A stretch of 64,000 bases of DNA from Nissolia schottii (taxonomy: Eukaryota; Streptophyta; Magnoliopsida; Fabales; Fabaceae), in contig QANU01053814.1 in the NCBI GenBank assembly GCA_003254905.1, positions 181,028 through 245,027 of the forward strand, in the 5' to 3' direction. This document shows positions 60,412 to 64,000 of the stretch, one piece after another. Under the pieces are notes generated by a model. The model worked only from the letters and a program-made list of their open reading frames with translations, was not told the origin of the DNA and made no database searches. The translations under genes were made by a program, and so were the position numbers. The number at the start of each line of letters is the position of its first letter. The first letter of the stretch is position 1.

Positions 60412-62443
60412 ATGGAAACATGGTCGTCGGTGGATTCGGTGGTGGAAGAGATAATGAGGATTCACAGATCCTTGCCTTCGAGGCCCGCCATTGACGAAGT
60501 CGAAGCCGCGAAGACGCTGATTCTGAACGTGGAGAAGGAGGACCAGGCGAAGCTGGAATCCATCGCCAGGCAGAGCAAGGGTCACGAGGTCCCCGAGGAG
60601 CTGTTCATGGTGTTGCAGGAGATGCAGAGGAACCAGGTGTATTTCCAGAGCAAGGAGCAGAGGAGGGAGGCGCTGAAGCTCCTCGATCTCGAGAACGTCC
60701 ACTCCCTCTTCGACGAATTGATTCAGAGAGCTTCCAGTTGTGTCTCTTCGTCTCCCAAGACCACGGTGAGTTCCGTTTCTGATTCCCGGAAGCACGGTTA
60801 CTCTAACGGTTCTGCTTCCGCTTCCGCCGCGGCTTCCACGTCGAAGGGTTCGGGTTCTAAGTGCGGTGGTTTTGATAAGCTTCAAGCTTCTCCTGCTGCT
60901 GCTGCTGCTTCTTCTTCTTCTTCTAGTTTGTTCCATGCTGAGAAAGAGCGTGTGAAGACTAAGGAATTGGTTACGCGAGATGATAGTTACGTGAAGAAGT
61001 CAAAGTCCACATTCTACTCCAACGGCTATGGAATTGAACCGAGTTTACCATCTAAACCCCAGATATTGGATTCATCACTAAAAGCCACAACTACTTCAGG
61101 TAAACCATGTATATGTGTGTGTGTGCCACTTGTTCATTCAACATTCAATTCAGTTGTTGATGTTGTTATTGTGGTGATTTTTTTAGGTAGCCATGTTGTG
61201 TAGTTAATCAATCATACTGGAGTTAGGATTGTTTTTGAGCAATGTTCTTGTTGTGATGGAAATGTTGTTAATTGTGCAGGTCAAGATGGTGATAAGTTAA
61301 GTTTGATTAAACTTGCTAGCTTAATTGAGGTTTCTGCAAAGAAAGGTACTCGTGAGATCAAACTGCAGAACAAGTTGATGGACCAAGTTGATTGGATTCC
61401 TGATTCGATAGGGAAGCTTTCGAGTTTGGTCACCCTTGATTTATCTGAGAATAGGATTATGGCCCTGCCTTCCACGATTGGCGGGCTTTCGTCGTTGACA
61501 AGATTGGATTTGCATTGCAATAGGATCGCTGAGCTCCCTGATACTATTGGAGATCTCCTTAGCTTGGTCTATCTTGATCTTCGGGGGAACCAGTTACCCT
61601 CTCTGCCCGCTTCTTTTGGCAGATTGGTACGCCTTGAGGAGCTTGATTTGAGCTCTAATCAGCTCTCGGTGCTTCCTGACTCCTTAGGGTCACTTGTTAG
61701 CCTAAAGATATTGAATGTGGAGACAAATGATATAGAAGAAATTCCACATTCTATTGGCAACTGTTCTTCCCTTAGAGAGCTTCGAACCGATTATAATCGA
61801 CTTAAGGCCCTACCGGAAGCTGTAGGGAAGATTCAGAACCTGGAGGTTTTGTCCGTGCGGTACAATAACATTAAACAGCTACCTACAACAATGTCATCTC
61901 TAACAAACCTAAAGGAACTCGATGTGAGTTTCAATGAGCTTGAGTCAGTGCCTGAGAGCTTATGTTTCGCTACCTCTCTTGTCAAGATGAACATAGGAAA
62001 CAATTTTGCTGACATGAGATCCTTGCCGAGATCAATTGGGAACCTTGAAATGCTTGAGGAATTGGATATCAGCAATAATCAGATACGAGTCCTTCCTGAC
62101 TCGTTTAGAATGCTCACTCGACTACGCGTCCTGCGAGTGGAAGAGAATCCTCTTGAAGTTCCACCAAGACATATAGCTGAAAAGGGAGCACAGGTAACTT
62201 CCCTTTTCTCCATCAAGTTCGTTTGGTATTTTAATGAAGACCTTTCTATTTTTTAATCTCAATTCTCATGTGTGGGATGCATGTCAGGCTGTTGTCCAGT
62301 ACATGAATGATCTTGTGGAGAAGAGGGATAAGAAGGATGTAAAAGCACAGCCACTTAAGCAGAAAAAGAGTTGGGCTCAGATCTGCTTCTTCTCAAAGTC
62401 TAACAAAAGAAAGCGTGACGGCGTTGATTATGTGAAAGCCTGA
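60412..62443 (+). CDS. PIRL: Plant intracellular Ras-group-related LRR protein, PIRL4/5 type (585 aa)
   Basis: Three exons, 60412-61099, 61280-62193 and 62288-62443, with GT-AG introns in agreeing phases, give 585 residues. The N-terminal part (METWSSVDSVVEEIMRIHRS, LPSRPAIDEVEAAKTL, then a serine/alanine-rich linker to about residue 215) is typical of the PIRL4/PIRL5 branch. About eleven 23-residue leucine-rich repeats of the LP.SIG.L.SL..LDLS.N.I type fill residues 266-520. The C-terminus is basic and cysteine-bearing (WAQICFFSKSNKRKR). PIRLs resemble animal and fungal Ras-binding LRR proteins such as Shoc2; some are needed for pollen development, and the role of this branch is little known. 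The gene looks intact. Bases 62488-62773 could be a 3' UTR intron (CTCA|GTAAGTTG donor, TTATGTTAG acceptor). Confidence 0.96.
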
Positions 62444-62731
62444 TTTCTGTAATTACACCATTGTTGGCAAACCAACAGATTCCCTCAGTAAGTTGAGTTG
62501 TTTTCCAGCTAAGCGTCTTAATCGTGTTGAATCTAAGATTTGGTCTGAAAGAGATATCATATTAATTACGAAATAGTTTAGGTGCTTTTAGATAAGCTTA
62601 TTTTGAATTCAAAATAACTTATAATCAAATGCTTTCTAGACACATCCTTGCAAACAAAAAAGAAACCCAATTATTTCCCAAAATTAAGCTCTTACCAAAC
62701 ATGTAAGTTTTAAGCATAACTATTGCTCAGG

Positions 62732-62757
62732 GGTGTGTGTGTGTGTGTGTGTGTGTT
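62732..62757. repeat. (GT)n microsatellite in the PIRL 3' region
   Basis: About twelve GT units lie in the downstream transcribed region, inside the suggested 3' UTR intron. Confidence 0.85.
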
Positions 62758-63359
62758 GCTTTGATTATGTTAGGTTCACTGCTTCAGACATGGCTGGATT
62801 TCTTCCAAGGGAATGATGACAAGGACGAGTGAAGGCATGGCTGCTGATGTTTTCTGTTTTCCTATCTGACAGAGATATGCATTTCAAAAGGAGAAAAGCA
62901 GGCATAGATATCTGTCATTTTTGCAGTCAGAAACATGAGAAGATATGGATCGTACGAGAATGAAATGAATTTCCAACCTTTTCTGGCTGCTGTAGAAATT
63001 GCTCTGACTTTGGAGCACAAATTGTAGATTTGTTCTTTTATAATTTTTCTGATTATCTTTTTCCTTCTTTTTGGTTGTTGTACAATTTGATTTTTCCATT
63101 TTTATTTCATTTGTATTTTCTGTAACTGTTGTCTTGAAAGTTAGAAAAAGTGTACAATCAACACAGGGAAAATAGACATGGGAGGCGGTGTGGGGGAGAA
63201 CCGAGGATGATTGTGTACTGTGTCCATGTTTATGTTTCAGTTGCTCACCCTTCACTCCGTTGTTGTTCAATGAATTTACATTTACCTTTGTGCCGCTTAT
63301 ATACAATGTCCTCCTCATTGTCTTTTGGTACTGTTACTAATGTAGTCTAACTTGAAGGA

Positions 63360-63742
63360 AATGCACTTTGCTGGAACTTTAATAATGATGAGAAGTTGAA
63401 TCTTTTTTTTAAGGTGCTTATAAATGAAAAGGAAATTTAGTCCCTTTTTTTTTTCTATTTTAAAAAGTAAGGAGTTTGTCCTAGTTAAGTTTTTACTTGT
63501 TTTTTGTTGAGCATTATTGAGTCTTAATATTTACCTAATGTACTGATATACTTATTTTCCCATGTTGGTCTCATGTCGGGGGTTTGGCGTTAATGAGAAA
63601 AAAACATTACTTATCGAAAGAAAATAAAATAAAGCAAGGACAACAACTGTTATCATCTTCAACATTGGTTAATTGCGGAAAATTCTGGCGTGGATATAAT
63701 TTCAATACTTCGTATTAAGTATGATGAAGTTTACTTTCAATA
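63360..63742. other. Downstream spacer, no gene seen
   Basis: AT-rich sequence follows the probable PIRL transcript end, with T and A runs and no coding signal. Confidence 0.5.
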
Positions 63743-64000
63743 CACTACAAAAATTTCTTTATAATCGCTTACTAGCCGTCATGGTGATTCAGTCACATGG
63801 GCAGAGAACATTCGTGTATAAATGTTTCATAATGATAGTGTATCATAAAATAATCTTTCAAAGAGAATACTTTATGAAATAAATAAGTCTTTCAACAATG
63901 TCAATATATTTATAAAGATCAACATGGGCAAAGCTACAGAGCTTTGCTAGTTGTAATTTCCTAGTGCTCGCCATATTTTGAGAATTGAATTTTTTAAAGC
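63743..64000 (+). mobile_element. Possible CACTA-type terminus running off the window
   Basis: CACTACAAAAATTTC at 63743 resembles the CACTACAAGAAAA end of plant CACTA elements, and GCTTACTAGCCGTCATGG follows. The rest lies beyond the window, so subterminal motifs and the partner end cannot be checked. CACTACAAAAA also occurs by chance, so this is tentative. Confidence 0.35.

Noticed and set aside
60346-60936. Minus-strand open frame of 196 residues
   Set aside because: It overlaps the PIRL first exon in antisense; its arginine/serine-rich composition is the reverse reading of a GC-rich coding exon.

Overview
This is a stretch of plant nuclear DNA, almost certainly from a eudicot and most likely a legume (inference). 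It is AT-rich, its genes have GT-AG introns, and intergenic space is packed with CACTA, Mutator-like (MULE), hAT-like, Stowaway-like and SINE copies plus solo LTRs. Two single N positions (12313 and 45045) mark assembly joins.

Three complete host genes can be read exon by exon. (1) WDR55, minus strand, 15379 down to 10823, 15 coding exons, 351 residues: a DDB1-binding-type WD40 protein. (2) A MORC-type GHKL ATPase with a C-terminal CW zinc finger, plus strand, 22682-35143, about 15 coding exons and about 745 residues, preceded by a non-coding first exon near 21745-21885. (3) A plant intracellular Ras-group LRR protein (PIRL4/5 type), plus strand, 60412-62443, 3 exons, 585 residues. They are independent genes; nothing suggests an operon or shared pathway, although WDR55 and MORC are both chromatin/nuclear factors.

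Layout: 1-10.8 kb, intergenic with a CACTA-like element (about 5.1-7.7 kb) and smaller elements. 10.8-15.4 kb, WDR55. 15.4-21.4 kb, transposon-rich spacer with a SINE, a MULE carrying a nested solo LTR, and a foldback MULE-type MITE. 21.7-35.1 kb, MORC gene, with a MULE just behind it (35357-36435). 38.5-43.9 kb, a duplicated promoter/first-exon segment whose two copies flank a higher-order tandem repeat. 43.9-51.0 kb, a CACTA element that seems to have collected pieces of four unrelated host genes (synaptotagmin SMP domain, plant protein 1589, sieve element occlusion, F-box/LRR) and that received a 3.2-kb solo LTR. 51.0-52.8 kb, an element with long inverted ends and a 270-bp internal tandem repeat. 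54.9-55.7 kb, the 3' end of a third CACTA family. 59.8-63.4 kb, the PIRL gene. The last 260 bases begin what looks like another CACTA-type terminus.

The most interesting signals are the animal-like domain order (ATPase plus CW, with a possible SPOC-like N-terminal part) of the MORC gene, the multi-gene CACTA chimera, the MITE-tagged higher-order repeat, and a 22-bp-phased CGCTGAGCG motif array inside a solo LTR that recurs in a second LTR family.
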